Part shown: positions 11,000 to 21,852 of the stretch, in pieces
Layout of the letters: each line of letters starts with the position of its first letter
How positions within the stretch are numbered: position 1 is the stretch's first letter
From: Aselliscus stoliczkanus
Lineage: Eukaryota > Chordata > Mammalia > Chiroptera > Hipposideridae
Assembly (NCBI GenBank): GCA_033961575.1
Contig: CM066736.1
Coordinates: 79,880,852-79,944,851 of the forward strand
Direction of reading: 5' to 3'
DNA length: 64,000 nt
Made by a program: the position numbers and the translations under genes
The notes under the pieces: model-generated
What the model was told of the DNA's origin: nothing
The model's input: the letters and a program-made list of their open reading frames with translations, nothing else
The model's database searches: none

Positions 11000-12245
11000 A
11001 GAATAATTTATGCAAATGATCCAAGAACAGAGACCACTGCATTTGGGAAAGTTAACTTGAATGTGCTAGTCCCATTTGGTATAGCTGACGTGTAGTGTGT
11101 GAACAAGTGGGAGTGACATGAGACTCTTTTTCTCCTTTCACCTCCCTTCCCCCAACATACAAGTTTACATATTTAGGCAGTTTACTAGAGAGTGTTACAA
11201 CTCAGACAGAAAAGATTGAAATACATTTGGGAGTGCCATAGAGAGCAGGCGCTGTGCTGGGGCCACGCTAGATGATTGCACAAAACAAAATCTCCAATTT
11301 TCCTCCCTCCCCATGTCACTCCAGCCATCACACCGACCTGAGAACTGTCTCCCCAAAGGGGCTATTTCTTACCTCTAAGACAAGAAACAAAAAGGCATGA
11401 AATCAATGCTCTGAATGTAAACTAGACAAATCAATGTCAGTGCAGCAGGAGGGGAGAGCAATAAAGTGAGCAGGCCTGAGTGATGGTGGTAACCTGCTGA
11501 ATTCCCAGGTCACAGAGTAATTTACTGACTGGTCCTGGGCCACTAGATAATTATCCAGACAGCCCCCACTCTGGTGCAAAGCCTCCTGCTGCTCATGTTA
11601 TTAATACTGGCAGCAAGCCGTGGGCGTTGGTGAGAGCAGAGGGGAGCCAACCAAGTCTCCAGGCTGTTAGTGAATGTGGAGACCCCTGCCAGGGCCCTCT
11701 GAGCTGGGCCGCACCAGGAAAACTGACTGGCTCCAGCTTTCAGCTTTTAGCCCAGCTGTTGCATAGTCCCCAGGGAGAGGCTCCCTGAGAATGGCTGCGG
11801 GTTTGGACAAAGGAAGAAGACACCCAAGTCTTGGAGTGTGACTCGCTTATGTCACAGAAGCTGGCTGCCCTGTTCCCCCTTGGAGTTGCCTGGAAAGTGA
11901 TTTGCAGGCCTCCCTAGAATAACTGAATACCCATGAAGCAGTGTCAAATACTCCTCTTTGACATGGTGTGGGAATTAGACTTCATTGCATTCAAATGAAG
12001 GGCCAGGGAAAGGGATGGTGTCCATTCTAGGGTTTAATCATTTCGGAGCTTGACCTCAGGTAATGCAATCGGTGTGAAAGTGGGGCTCTCTTATCCCATA
12101 CCCCTTTTTGAAATATAACATATGTGAAGTCCCAGCACCTAGTAGACATTTTCAATCAATGTGAATGTACTTCCTTTTTCTTCCTTCCGTAACCTTATCT
12201 AGTGAATGGCCTCCCTGATCTTTTATCTTCTATTCCCTCCGGGAC
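11000..12245. other. Single-copy-like DNA, possible conserved non-coding block
   Basis: No transposon recognised. The part at about 11230-11800 is less AT-rich than its surroundings and has varied, non-repetitive composition. That makes it a candidate for conserved regulatory sequence, but conservation cannot be seen from one genome. No reading frame of note. Confidence 0.4.
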
Positions 12246-12465
12246 AGTGGTTCTCATCCAGGGTCAGTTTTGCTTCCCAGAAAACATTGTCAATGTCTGG
12301 AGAGACAGCTTTGGATGTCATATTTGGGGAGGGGAGTGCCACTGGAACTCAGTGGGTAGAGGCCAAGGATGTGGCTATCCATCGTACAAGGCACATCGTA
12401 CAACCCACAATAAAGAATTAACCAGTTCAAATACCAAGAGTGTTAAGGTTGAGAAGACCTACTGT
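12246..12465 (+). mobile_element. MER20-like hAT-Charlie remnant
   Basis: It starts CAGTGGTTCTCATCCAGG and continues through ATTGTCAATGTCTGGAGA, CAGTGGGTAGAGGCCAAGG and ACAATAAAGAATTAACCAG to GTTAAGGTTGAGAAGACC. The layout matches the copy at 5932-6165. Confidence 0.78.
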
Positions 12466-12469
12466 AGGA

Positions 12470-13248
12470 GATTTTGCACACTGCAGCCAGAGTAATCCTT
12501 TCAAACACAAATATTAAGTCACTTTCTCGTTTAAAATAGTCCCACATAGTTTAGTCATCATCATCCTAGAAGCATTCCTAATTATCGCTTAATGTGAATG
12601 GAGCACATATGCTGTAGCAGGCACTAGCTGACATTGCAGAGATACATCTGCATAGACTTGCCCTCAGATTGATGATTACAAAACACTGACTTTCTGTCAT
12701 TCCAGGGTAAAGTCCAATCAACTGAGGGTAGAAAGGGAATGTAGGGTGTGGAAAATGAGAACTTGGTTTTGGGACACGCTTAGCAATTCTGCTGTGGGGC
12801 ATCCAAGCAGATTGCGCGGAAAGGACAAGAAACAGCAGCCTACGTGCTGAAGAACTTTCTACACCAGTGGTGTGTGGGTGCGGTATTGTGTTTCTGGTTT
12901 CAATAAATAGAACTCCTGGCTTCTCCCATTGGAGGCCTGAAACTCAGGTTTCCTTCTTGACCTTTCTCTTTCTTAGGCTCTATTCAAGTCTTTCTCATGT
13001 ATTTCAGGAAGGCATTATGTCCCAATGTTTTGTGAAATGAATCATAAATTTTCTCCATTGCACCTAGAAATGATCCTAGCTAGGCACCATTCCTAAGGCA
13101 GTGTTTTTAAAAAAGTAATTCAAAATATTTTCCTGTAGGACTTAACTTTATCAAGGGACTCTCATTGAGAAAGGTTGTCAAGCATTGCTTTGTTTTAATT
13201 GAATTTTTAATATCTGTAAAATATTTTATTCTGTATAGAAAAGTCTAT
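12470..13248. other. Unassigned single-copy-like DNA
   Basis: No recognisable repeat, gene or RNA. Confidence 0.45.
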
Positions 13249-13261
13249 GCAGTTTTCTTTT

Positions 13262-13718
13262 TTTTTTTTAAGATCTTTTTATTGGGAAGTTGGGGGAGGG
13301 AAACAGCATTGGGGAATTGTGTGTTGGGGGGACAGACAAGTTGCTGTCTTTTTGTTCTTCAGTCTAGTTGCAGAGGACATTGCTTCACTGGCCCATGTTG
13401 GTATTATCATTGTGCTCTTCCCAGGTGAGACAGATTGGTCCCCAGCCTCTGGATGGCCGTTCACAGTGGCTATTGGCAGCTCACTCCAGCTCCCTTCTGC
13501 TCACGCTGGCTGCCTGCCACTCACTGTAGCCTACGGCAGCCCACTGTGGGCTGCAGCCTACACCATTGCCGGGGCTTGCGCAGCCCAGCTCCAGGTGGAG
13601 CTGTTGTTCACAATCTGAGCTGTAGAGGGCAGTGTCACTGGCCCTCATATGTGGGATCCGAACCGGGGCTGCTGGTGTCCCAAGCCAGCTCTTAACCAAT
13701 GCGCCACTTGGCTGGCCC
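13262..13718 (-). mobile_element. Long tRNA-derived SINE, full length
   Basis: Minus-strand copy with T-run tail at 13258-13270, AAGATCTTTTTATTGGG, the GC-rich body with repeated GGCAGC motifs, and the head ending GGCTGGCCC. The target-site duplication TGCAGTTTTCTTTTT is at 13249-13263 and 13719-13733. Confidence 0.9.
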
Positions 13719-14195
13719 TGCAGTTTTCTTTTTAAACTGGGTAATTTGCTTTATGTTATTGAGCTGTAGGAGTTTCTTGTATATTTTCAGTATTAACCCT
13801 TTATTAGTCCTATGTGTTGCATGCATTTTCTCTAGTTCCGTAGGTTGTCTTTTCACTTTGTTGATTGTTTCCTTTGCTGTGTAGAAGCTTTTTAGTTTGA
13901 TATAGTCCCACTTGTTTATATTTGCTTTTGCTTTTGGTGCCATATCCAGGAAATCATTGTCAGGACAATGTCAAGTAATATTTTTCCCTGTGTTTTCTTC
14001 TAGGAGTTCTACAGTTTCAGATTTTACTTTTAAGTCTCTAATCTATTTTAAGATGATTTTAGTGTATGGTATAAAATAGGGGTCCAATTTTATTCTTTTG
14101 TATGTGGATATCCAGTTTTCCCAGCGCCATTTATTGAAAAGACTATCCTTTCCCCATTGTGTATTCTTGGCACCCTTATCAAAAATCCACTTACC

Positions 14196-14648
14196 TGGGG
14201 CTAGCCAAGTGGCTCGTCAGTTAAGAGCTGGCTTGGGTGCATGTGCTTTGAGCAGCAGGGCCCCGGTTCGAATCCCACATATGAGGGCCAATGACACTAA
14301 CCTCTATAGCTAAGATGGTGAAAATAGCTCGACCTTTAACTTGGCTGCCATGAGTTGCTGGTGACAGTTAGGCTGCAGTGGGCTGGCATAAACTATCGTG
14401 TGTGGCCGGCAGCCAGTGTGAGCAGCCAGCAGCTGGCATGAGCTGCCATGAGCCACCGTGAGCGGCTGTCCAATGTCCGGCGACAGATCTGCCTCAGTGG
14501 GGAAAAGCTCAATCATCACAATACCAACATGGGCCAGTGAAGCAACGTCCTTCACAATGAGACTGAGGAACAAAAGGACAGCAACTCGTCTGTTCCCCTT
14601 CCCTGATTCCCCAATGCTGTCCCCTCCCCCAAAACCCCCCTCCTCCCA
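14196..14648 (+). mobile_element. Long tRNA-derived SINE, full length
   Basis: Plus-strand copy beginning GGGGCTAGCCAAGTGGCTCG, with box-B-like GGTTCGAATCC and a tail of CCCC-rich text without a long A run. It has an extra head segment, GTGCATGTGCTTTGAGCAGC, compared with most copies. The target-site duplication is AAAAATCCACTTACC (14181-14195) versus AAAAATCCATTTACC (14648-14663). Confidence 0.87.
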
Positions 14649-15171
14649 AAAAATCCATTTACCATAAATGTGTGGGTTTATTTCTGGGCTCTTTATTCTG
14701 TCCAACTGGTCGGTATATCTGTTTTTATGTCAGTACCATACTTTGTAATATATTTTGAAATCAGGAAATATGATGCCTTCACATAGTTCTTTTTCAAGAG
14801 TGCTTTAGTTATTTGAAGTCTTGTGTGGTTCCATACACAGTTTAGGATTGTTTGTTCTATTTCTGTGAAAAATGGCATTTAAATTTTCATAGGGATTACA
14901 CTGATTCTGTAGATTGCTTTAAATAGTATGGACATTCTATCAATATTAACTCTTCTAGTCCATGATCATGTGATATCTTTCCATTTATTTTTGTCATCTT
15001 CTGTTTCTTTAATCAATCTCTTATAGTTTTTAGTGTATAGATCTTTTACTTCTATGAATTAAATTTATTCTTAAATGTTTTATTGTGTTTGATGCTATAG
15101 TAAATGGGATTGTTTTCTTAATTTCTCTTTCTGATAGTTCATTATTAGTGTATAGAAGCAAACTGATTTTT

Positions 15172-15602
15172 TTTTTTTTAAGATTTTTATTAGGGAATTG
15201 GGATGGGAAACAGACAAGTTGCTGTCCTTTTTGTTCTTCAGTCTAGTTGTGGAGGACGTTGCTTCACTGGCCCATGATGGTATTATCATTGTGCTCTTCC
15301 CAGGTGGGATAAATCAGTCCCCAGCCTCTGGATGGCCATTCACAGTGGCTATTGGCAGCTCACTCTAGCTGCCTGCTGCTCACGCTGGCTGCCTGCCACT
15401 CACTGTAGCTTATGGCAGCCCACTGCAGCAGCGGCTGCAGCCTACACCATCACCAGGACTCACGCAGCCCAGCTCCAGGTCAAACTGTTGTTCACCATCT
15501 GAGCTGTAGAGGGCAGTGTCACTGGCCCTCAAATGTGGGATCTGAACTGGGGCTGCTGGCATCTCAAGCCAGCTCTTAACCAACGTCCCACTCAGTTGGC
15601 CC
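15172..15602 (-). mobile_element. Long tRNA-derived SINE
   Basis: Minus-strand copy with T-run, AAGATTTTTATTAGGG, body, and head ending CTCAGTTGGCCC. Near-identical flanks AGCAAACTGATTTTT and AGCAAACATTTTT mark the target site in L1 ORF2. It lacks part of the second GGGGAA repeat of the 3' region seen in other copies. Confidence 0.87.
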
Positions 15603-16355
15603 AGCAAACATTTTTGTATGTTGAGTCTGTATCCTTGAAATTTATTGAATTTGATCATTAGTTCTAACAGTCTTTTGGTGTTTTTAGGGATTTCTATATA
15701 AAATACCATGTCATCTGCAAATAGAGGCAGTTTTACTTTTTCCTTTCCGATTTGAGTGCCTTGTATTTTTTTCTTGCCTACTTGTTCTGACTAGGACTTC
15801 CAAACTATGTTGAATAAAAGTGGCGAGAGTGGGTATTTTGTGTTGTTCCTGATTTTAAAGGAAAAGCTTTTGGCTTTTCCCCATTGAGTAGGATGTTAGC
15901 TGTGGTCTTGTCATATATGGCCTTCAGTATGTTGAGATATGTTCCCTCCATCCCATTTTGTTGAGAATTTGTCAACAAAATGAATGGATGTTGAATTTTG
16001 TCAAATGCTTTTTATGCATCTATTGAGATGATTATATGATTTTTATTCTTCATTTTTATAATGTGGTATATCACACTGATTTATTTGCATGTGTTGAACC
16101 ATTCTTATATCCCAAGGATAAATCCCACTTGATCATGATTAATGATCCTTTTAATGTATTGTTGAATTTGGTTTGCTAATATTTTGCTGAGTATTTTTGC
16201 ATCTAAGTTCATCAGCAATATTAGACAGTAATTTCCTTTTCTTGTAATGTCCTTATTTGGTTGTGGTATCAGGGTAATGCTGACCTCATAAAATTAATTT
16301 GGAAGTGTGTCTTCCTCTTCGATTTTTAGAAGTGTTTGCATAGGATTGGCATTAA

Positions 16356-16360
<5 letters not shown>

Positions 16361-16400
<40 letters not shown>
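16361..16400. repeat. (TC)n microsatellite
   Basis: About 20 uninterrupted TC units within the decayed L1 ORF2. Confidence 0.95.
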
Positions 16401-16402
<2 letters not shown>

Positions 16403-16426
16403 AATTTAAGCTAAAGAGTTTCAATT

Positions 16427-16900
16427 TTGTTTACCTTTTCAAAAAAAAGTGCTTACTGGCAAGGTTGTGGGGAAAAGGGAACCTTGGTGCACTGTTGGTG
16501 GGACTGCAGATTGGTGCAGCCACTATGGAAATCAGTATGGCGGTATCTCAAAAAACTGAAAATGGAACTACCTTATGACCCAGCAATTCCACTCTTGGGT
16601 ATCTACCCAGAAGAATCCAAGACATTAATTCGGAAAAATATATGCACCCCTATGTTTATTGTAACACTATTTACAATAGCCACGACTTGGAAACAACTGA
16701 AATGCCCATGAATAGATGACTGGATTAATAAACTGTGGTACATTTACACAGTGGAGTATTATTCCACTATAAAAAAGAATGAAATTGTATCATTTGCAAT
16801 GATATGGATGGACCTAGAGACTATTATGTTAAGTGAAATAAGTCAGTCAGAGAAAGACAAATACCATATGATCTCACTTATATGTGGAATCTGAAAAACT
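16427..16900 (+). pseudogene. L1 ORF2 C-terminal fragment
   Basis: The plus frame through 16711 reads the typical ORF2 C-terminal region: [20 protein letters not shown], then [19 protein letters not shown] and MFIVTLFTIATTWKQ. A stop after KCP breaks it, and the following WYIYTVEYYSTIKKNE-type text continues after the break. The start codon at 16427 lies in flanking DNA and is not meaningful. Confidence 0.85.
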
Positions 16901-17420
16901 GAATGAGCAAAGTAAACAGAAACGGACTCAGATAAAGAGGAAAAACTGATGGTTGCTCGTTGGGAGGGGATTGGGGGTGGAGGATAGGAGGAAGGGATTG
17001 GACAGCATAAATAGGTAGCTACAATATTGCCACAGGGATATGAAACACAGTTTGGGGAATATAATTAATAATGTTATAAATATTTTGTGGAGTGTTAGAT
17101 AGTCACATGTCTTGTTAGAGAGACCACTTCATGGATGGAGTAGAGGCTTGATCACTGCACTGTACACCTGAAGCTGATGTTGTATAATATTGTTATGCCA
17201 ACTGTAATTGAATATATAGATAGTCACGGGATGTGGTGTATACTGTGGAAGGGAGTCAAGGGAATTGTAATAGATACGTATGATATGGGGGGGTGAGGTG
17301 GGGAGGCGAACTGGGGGAAGGGAGTTGTCACTTTGAGGGGTAAAAAGTATAACTATTGCACTGTGTTGTACACCTGAAACTAATTTAAAAAATGTTTATT
17401 TCACAATAAAAGAATTAAAA
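16458..17420 (+). mobile_element. 5'-truncated L1 inserted in opposite orientation inside L1
   Basis: Sense ORF2 C-terminus followed by L1 3'UTR, AATAAAAGAATT and an A tail at 17416-17424. The flanks AAAAAAAAGTGCTTACT (16441-16457) and AAAAAAAAGAGCACTTACT (about 17417-17435) are the imperfect target-site duplication. The ORF2 text on either side (antisense) is continuous once the insert is removed. Confidence 0.85.
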
Positions 17421-18236
17421 AAAAGAGCACTTACTTTCATTGATCTTTTCTGTTGTGTTTTTAGTCTGTTTAATTTCTTTCTGGTCTCTTGTTTGGTTAT
17501 TTCCTTCCTTCTACTAACTTTGGGCTTAGTTTGTTCTATTTTTCTAATTCCTTGAAGTTAAAGTTAGATTGTTTATTTGAAATATTTCTTTTTTCTATGT
17601 AGGTTTTTACTGCTCTAAATTTTCCTCTTAGAACTGCTTTTGCTATATCACATAAGGTTTGGAAACACATATTGTTTCCATTTTCATTTGTCTATAGATA
17701 TATTATTATCTCTCTTTTTATTTCTTTTTTAACATGCTATTTAATCTCCACATATTTGGTTGTTCAGTAACATGCTATTTAATCTCCACATATTTCCAGT
17801 TTCCTTCTTGTAATTGATTTCTAATGTCATATCATTGTAGTAGGAAAAGATGCTTGATATGAATTCAATCAATTTAAATTTATTACGACTTGTTTTGTGA
17901 CCTAACATATGATCTACCCTGTAGAATGTTCCATGTGCATGTGAAAAAAAAATGTATATTCTGTTGCTGTTGACTGGAATGTTCTGTAAAAGACTGTTAG
18001 GTCTATCTGGTCTAACATGTAGTATAAGCCCAATGTTTTGCTGATTTTCTGTCTGGGTCATCTATCCATTATTGAAAGTGTAGTACTAAAGCCCCCTACT
18101 AGTATCGTTTTGCTGTCTATTTCTTCCTACAGATCTGTTAATATTTGCTTTATATATTTAGTTTTTCTGGTGTTGGGTTACATATATATTTACAATTATT
18201 ATATCCTCTTCATGAATTGACCCCTTTATCATTATA

Positions 18237-18561
18237 TAGAAGGTGCCAAAAAATGTATACATGTTTTAAGAAAGGAAAAAACTGTATTAAAATTATGCTG
18301 ATGGTAACCACTTTGAGCACTTCTTGTAATTGCAGAAGTCAAACATAACTTGTATTAATCTTTTGTTATCGGTATATATTGAGTATTACAATTTTAATAC
18401 AGTTTTTTCCTTTCTTAAAATGTGTATACAGGGCTGGCCGAGTGGCGCGGTGGTTAAGCTCTGGCTGGGGAAGCCAGCGGCCCCAGTTCGGGTCCCACAT
18501 ATGGGGGCCAGTGACACTGCCCTCAAAAAAAAAATGTGTATACATTTTTGTGGCACCCTCT
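18237..18561. mobile_element. Tc1/mariner-type MITE, copy 2, with a SINE inside
   Basis: The inverted repeats are about 50 bp long: GAAGGTGCCAAAAAATGTAT at the left and its counterpart CATTTTTGTGGCACCCTCTG at the right, both continuing into AAGAAAGGAAAAAACTG. TA flanks both ends. The interior (TTGTTATCGGTATATATTG) is shared with the copy at 54416. About 210 bp without the SINE; no transposase. Confidence 0.85.
18431..18530 (+). mobile_element. Short tRNA-derived SINE (head only)
   Basis: About 95 bp: GGGCTGGCCGAGTGGCGCGG with an A-box-like TGGCGCGGTGG, box-B-like AGTTCGGGTCC, then a hairpin (GGGGGCCAGTG / CACTGCCCTC arms) and a short A tail. The target-site duplication AAAATGTGTATACA (18417-18430 and 18531-18544) lies in the right inverted repeat of the MITE. 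Confidence 0.92.
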
Positions 18562-19369
18562 GTATATGACCTTCTTTGACTCTTGTTATTGTCTTTGGCT
18601 TCAAATGATGCAATCAAAATGATTGGTTTGATGATATAAGTAGAGCTACCCTTGATTTCTTTTGATTTCCATTTGTCTGGAATCTCTTTTTACATACTTT
18701 ACTTACACTCTGTGTGTTGCCTTAAAAACGAAATGAGTCTTTTGTAGGCAGCATACAGTTGAGTCTTGTTTTTTATCTTTAATTTTATTTTTTATCCATT
18801 CATCGACTGTATGTATTTTGATTGGAGAATTTAGTCTCTTTACATTTAAAGTAATTATTGAGAGGTATGGACTCACTATTGCAATATTCATTGTTTCTGG
18901 CTGTTTTAGAATTCCCTTGTTCCTTTCTTACTCTTTGTTGTCTTCCTTTGTGGTTCGATGATTTTCTATAGTCGTATGCTTTGATTTTTTTTTTCTCTTT
19001 ATCTTTGTGTATCTATTATAGGTTTTTACTTTGTGGGTCCCATGAGGCTTATGTAAAACATCATATATCTATAATAGTCTAGTTTAAGCTGATAATAACT
19101 TCAAAAGCATACAAAAGCTCTATACTTTTATACTCCCCTCCCACATTTTATATTTTTGGTGTCATAATTTATATCTTTTACATTTTTATCCATTAACAAA
19201 CCATTGAAGTTAAAGTGATTTTTAATACTTTTGTGTTTTAATCTTCACACTAGAGTTGTAAGTGATTTACTCAACACCATTACAACATGAGTATTCTGAA
19301 TTTAACCATATATTTACTTTTATTAATGAATTTTATGCTTTTATATGTTTTCCTTGTACCAGTTAGCAT

Positions 19370-20260
19370 TTTTTTATTTCAGCCTGAAGAATTTCCTTTA
19401 GAATTTCTTGTAGGTCTGGTCTACATTAGTCTACTCCTGTATCTTTTGCTTTTCTGGAAAGCTTTATTTCTCCTTCAATTCTTTTTTTTTTTTTTCTCCT
19501 TCAATTCTAAAGGACCACTTTGCTGGGTAGAGTATCTTAGTTGGCACATTTTTTTTTTCTATCAATGCATTGAATATATTGCATCACTCCCTCTGGCCTA
19601 TAGTTTCTGCTGAAAAGTCTTGGTGGGGGAGGGCATCCCCAGTATGTAATAAGTTGCTTTTCTCTTGCTGCTTTTAAGATTCTCTTCTTGTTTTTAACTT
19701 TTTGACTATTTATAATATGTCTCAGTGTGGATCACTTGATTTATTTTACTTGGTACTCCCTGGGCTCCCTGGATCTGGATGTCTGTTTCTTTTCCCATTA
19801 TTTCTTTGAATAGACTTTCTGCCCCTTTCTGTCTCTCTTCTTCTGGAATCTCTAACATATGTATAATGGTCTGTTTAATGGTGCTCTATAAGTCCCTTGA
19901 GCTAGCTTCACCCTTTTCATTCTTTTTTGGTCCTCTGATAGGATAAATTTTACTGCCCTCTCTTTAAGTTTGTTGATCCTTTCTTCTGCCTAGTATGCTG
20001 TTGAACATTTCCATTGCATTTTTCAGTTCAGTGATTGTATTCTTCAGTTCTATGATTTCTGTTTGGAACTTTCTTATATTTTCTATCTCCTTTTTGGAAT
20101 TCTCACTTTTTTTGTCCATGTTCTGCTGGCCTTGGTGATCATTTTTATGACTATTATTTTGAACTCCTTATCAGGTTAATCACTTGTCTCCAGTTTATTA
20201 ATGTCTGTTTCTAGAATTTTATTTTATTCTTTTGTTTGGAGAATAATCTTATGTTTCTTC
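19370..20260 (-). pseudogene. Decayed L1 ORF1
   Basis: Minus-strand text between the ORF2 start and the 5'UTR, corresponding to ORF1 C-terminal domain (about 19385-19700) and coiled coil (about 19950-20150). It was recognised by similarity to the better preserved ORF1 at 2653-3540: TTTCTTGTAGGTCTGGT here is at the same place as TTCTTTGTAATACTGGT there. No long frame survives. Confidence 0.65.
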
Positions 20261-20928
20261 CTTTTCCTTAACTCTCTGTGTTGGTTTTTGTCCATTAGAT
20301 AAAACAGCCTCCTCTCTCAGTCTTAATGAAATGGTTTCCTGTGGGAGATTAACCTCATTGTTCAGCCTGGCCTCTAGCTCCAGGCAGTCTCTCAAATATT
20401 TGTGATTGTCCAAGCTACCTTCTTTGTTCTTACTGGCTACCCAGTAATAGATACTCCAAGACCCATCAGTGTCCCCAAGGGGATGATTGCATTCAGTACT
20501 TAGATATAGGCTGATTGAAAGTCAGAATCTCAGGCAGCAGCTGAGAAAGTATGTATTTAAGCCCCTTCTGGGAAGAAACTGGTAGATGGGAATTTTCCCT
20601 TGTTTCCTCTTGGCCCAAGTGTGTAGCTGTAGAGATGTGCTCCTGCACCTCTTTGTTTGTTATGGTCCCATGAGACTTGTGAATGCAAGCCACATTGGCT
20701 ATCAGAGTGAGGCAATCTGGCAGTCCATCCCTTGGTCAGCTGTTGCAAAACCTGGAGCACCAGATGTATGTACAAATTTCTTCTAGGGAAATACTGGCAA
20801 CTTAAAGCTGGCTAGAAAAGAGAAGATGGGAGAGATGTTTGTTGGATTTGTTGGACCCTAAGGAGGATCACAGCCAGCACCTAGGCATGTGCTAAATTAG
20901 AAGCCTTACATTCAGGTAGCATCTTTTA

Positions 20929-21852
20929 TTAATTTTTTATTATTTGTAAATTTAAAAAAATTCAATTACATTTGACATTTGATATTATATTAGTTTCAGG
21001 TGTACAGCATAATGGCTAGACATTTATATAACTTATGTAGTGATTCTCCTAATCAGTCTAGTACCCACCCATCCCCCCAACATCATACATAGATATTACA
21101 ATATTATTGACTATGTTCCCTATGCTGTACTCCACATCTCCATGACCATTTTGTAACTGCCAATTTGTACTTCTTAATTCTTTCACCTTTTCCACCTAGG
21201 CCCTCAACCCCCCTCCACATGGGCACCATCAGTTTGTTCTTTGTATCTATGAGCTTGTTTCTGCTAATTGTTAATTTTGTTTATTATTCCACATATAAGT
21301 AAAATAATATGGTATTCATCTTTCTCTGACTTATTTCACTTAGCATAATACCACTTAGGTCCATCCATGTTGTTGCAAATGGTAAAATTTCATTCTTTTT
21401 CATGGCCAAGTAATATTTCATTGTATATATGTACCATGTTTTTTTTATCCAATCATCTATCAATGGGCACTTGGGTCTTGGTTTCTTATCCATTCAGCCA
21501 CCCTGTGTCTTTTGTTTGGAACATTTAATTCACTTACATTTTAAGTAATTATTGATAGGTATGTAGTTATTGCCATTTTATTACTCATTTTCTTCTTCTT
21601 CTTCTTCTTCTTCTTCTTCTTCTTCTTCTTCTTCTTCTTCCTCCTCCTCCTCCTCCTCCTCTTCCTTCTTCTCTCCTCCTCCTCCTCATCCTCTTCCTTC
21701 TCCTTCTTATTTTCTCCCCTCCCCCTACCCCCTTCTTCCTTCTCTTCTTCCTCCTTTTTCTTCTTCTCAGTCCAAAGAAGTCTATTTAACATTTCTTATA
21801 ATACTGGTTCAGTGGTGATGAACTCCTTTAGCTTTCTCCTGTCTGGGATAGA
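20929..21852 (-). mobile_element. Internally deleted L1 insertion
   Basis: The target-site duplication TAGCATCTTTTA is at 20917-20928 and 21853-21864. Minus-strand content: the ORF1 end (about 21850-21790), a long pyrimidine tract, the ORF2 start region (about 21580-21495), then abruptly the last part of ORF2 (about 21493-21284) and the 3'UTR (to 20940). Most of ORF2 is missing, with the junction near 21490. Confidence 0.75.
21594..21775. repeat. Pyrimidine tract (TTC)n/(CTC)n
   Basis: About 180 bp almost purely C and T on the plus strand: (TTC)n to about 21640, then (CTC)n, then imperfect CT-rich text. It lies within the internally deleted L1. The long open frames here are low-complexity artefacts. 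Confidence 0.95.

Larger units (their letters stand above)
13719..18891 (-). pseudogene. Decayed L1 ORF2 (endonuclease/reverse transcriptase)
   Basis: L1 ORF2 encodes the nicking endonuclease and reverse transcriptase for target-primed reverse transcription. A minus-strand start with ITLNVKRLNSPIK at about 18860-18830 is the recognisable endonuclease N-terminus. Lower coordinates carry reverse-transcriptase and C-terminal regions, for example the segments near 15700 and 14700-14880 (TEIEQTILNCVWNHTRLQI). The frame is broken by mutations and five insertions, and the C-terminal end is missing at 13719. Confidence 0.82.

Noticed and set aside
18431..18530. A functional tRNA gene
   Set aside because: The A- and B-box-like segments are present, but the sequence does not fold as a standard tRNA, has an A tail and target-site duplication, and recurs as a SINE.
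21541..21792. Lys/Glu-rich and Ser-rich long frames
   Set aside because: Translations of a pyrimidine microsatellite, not proteins.
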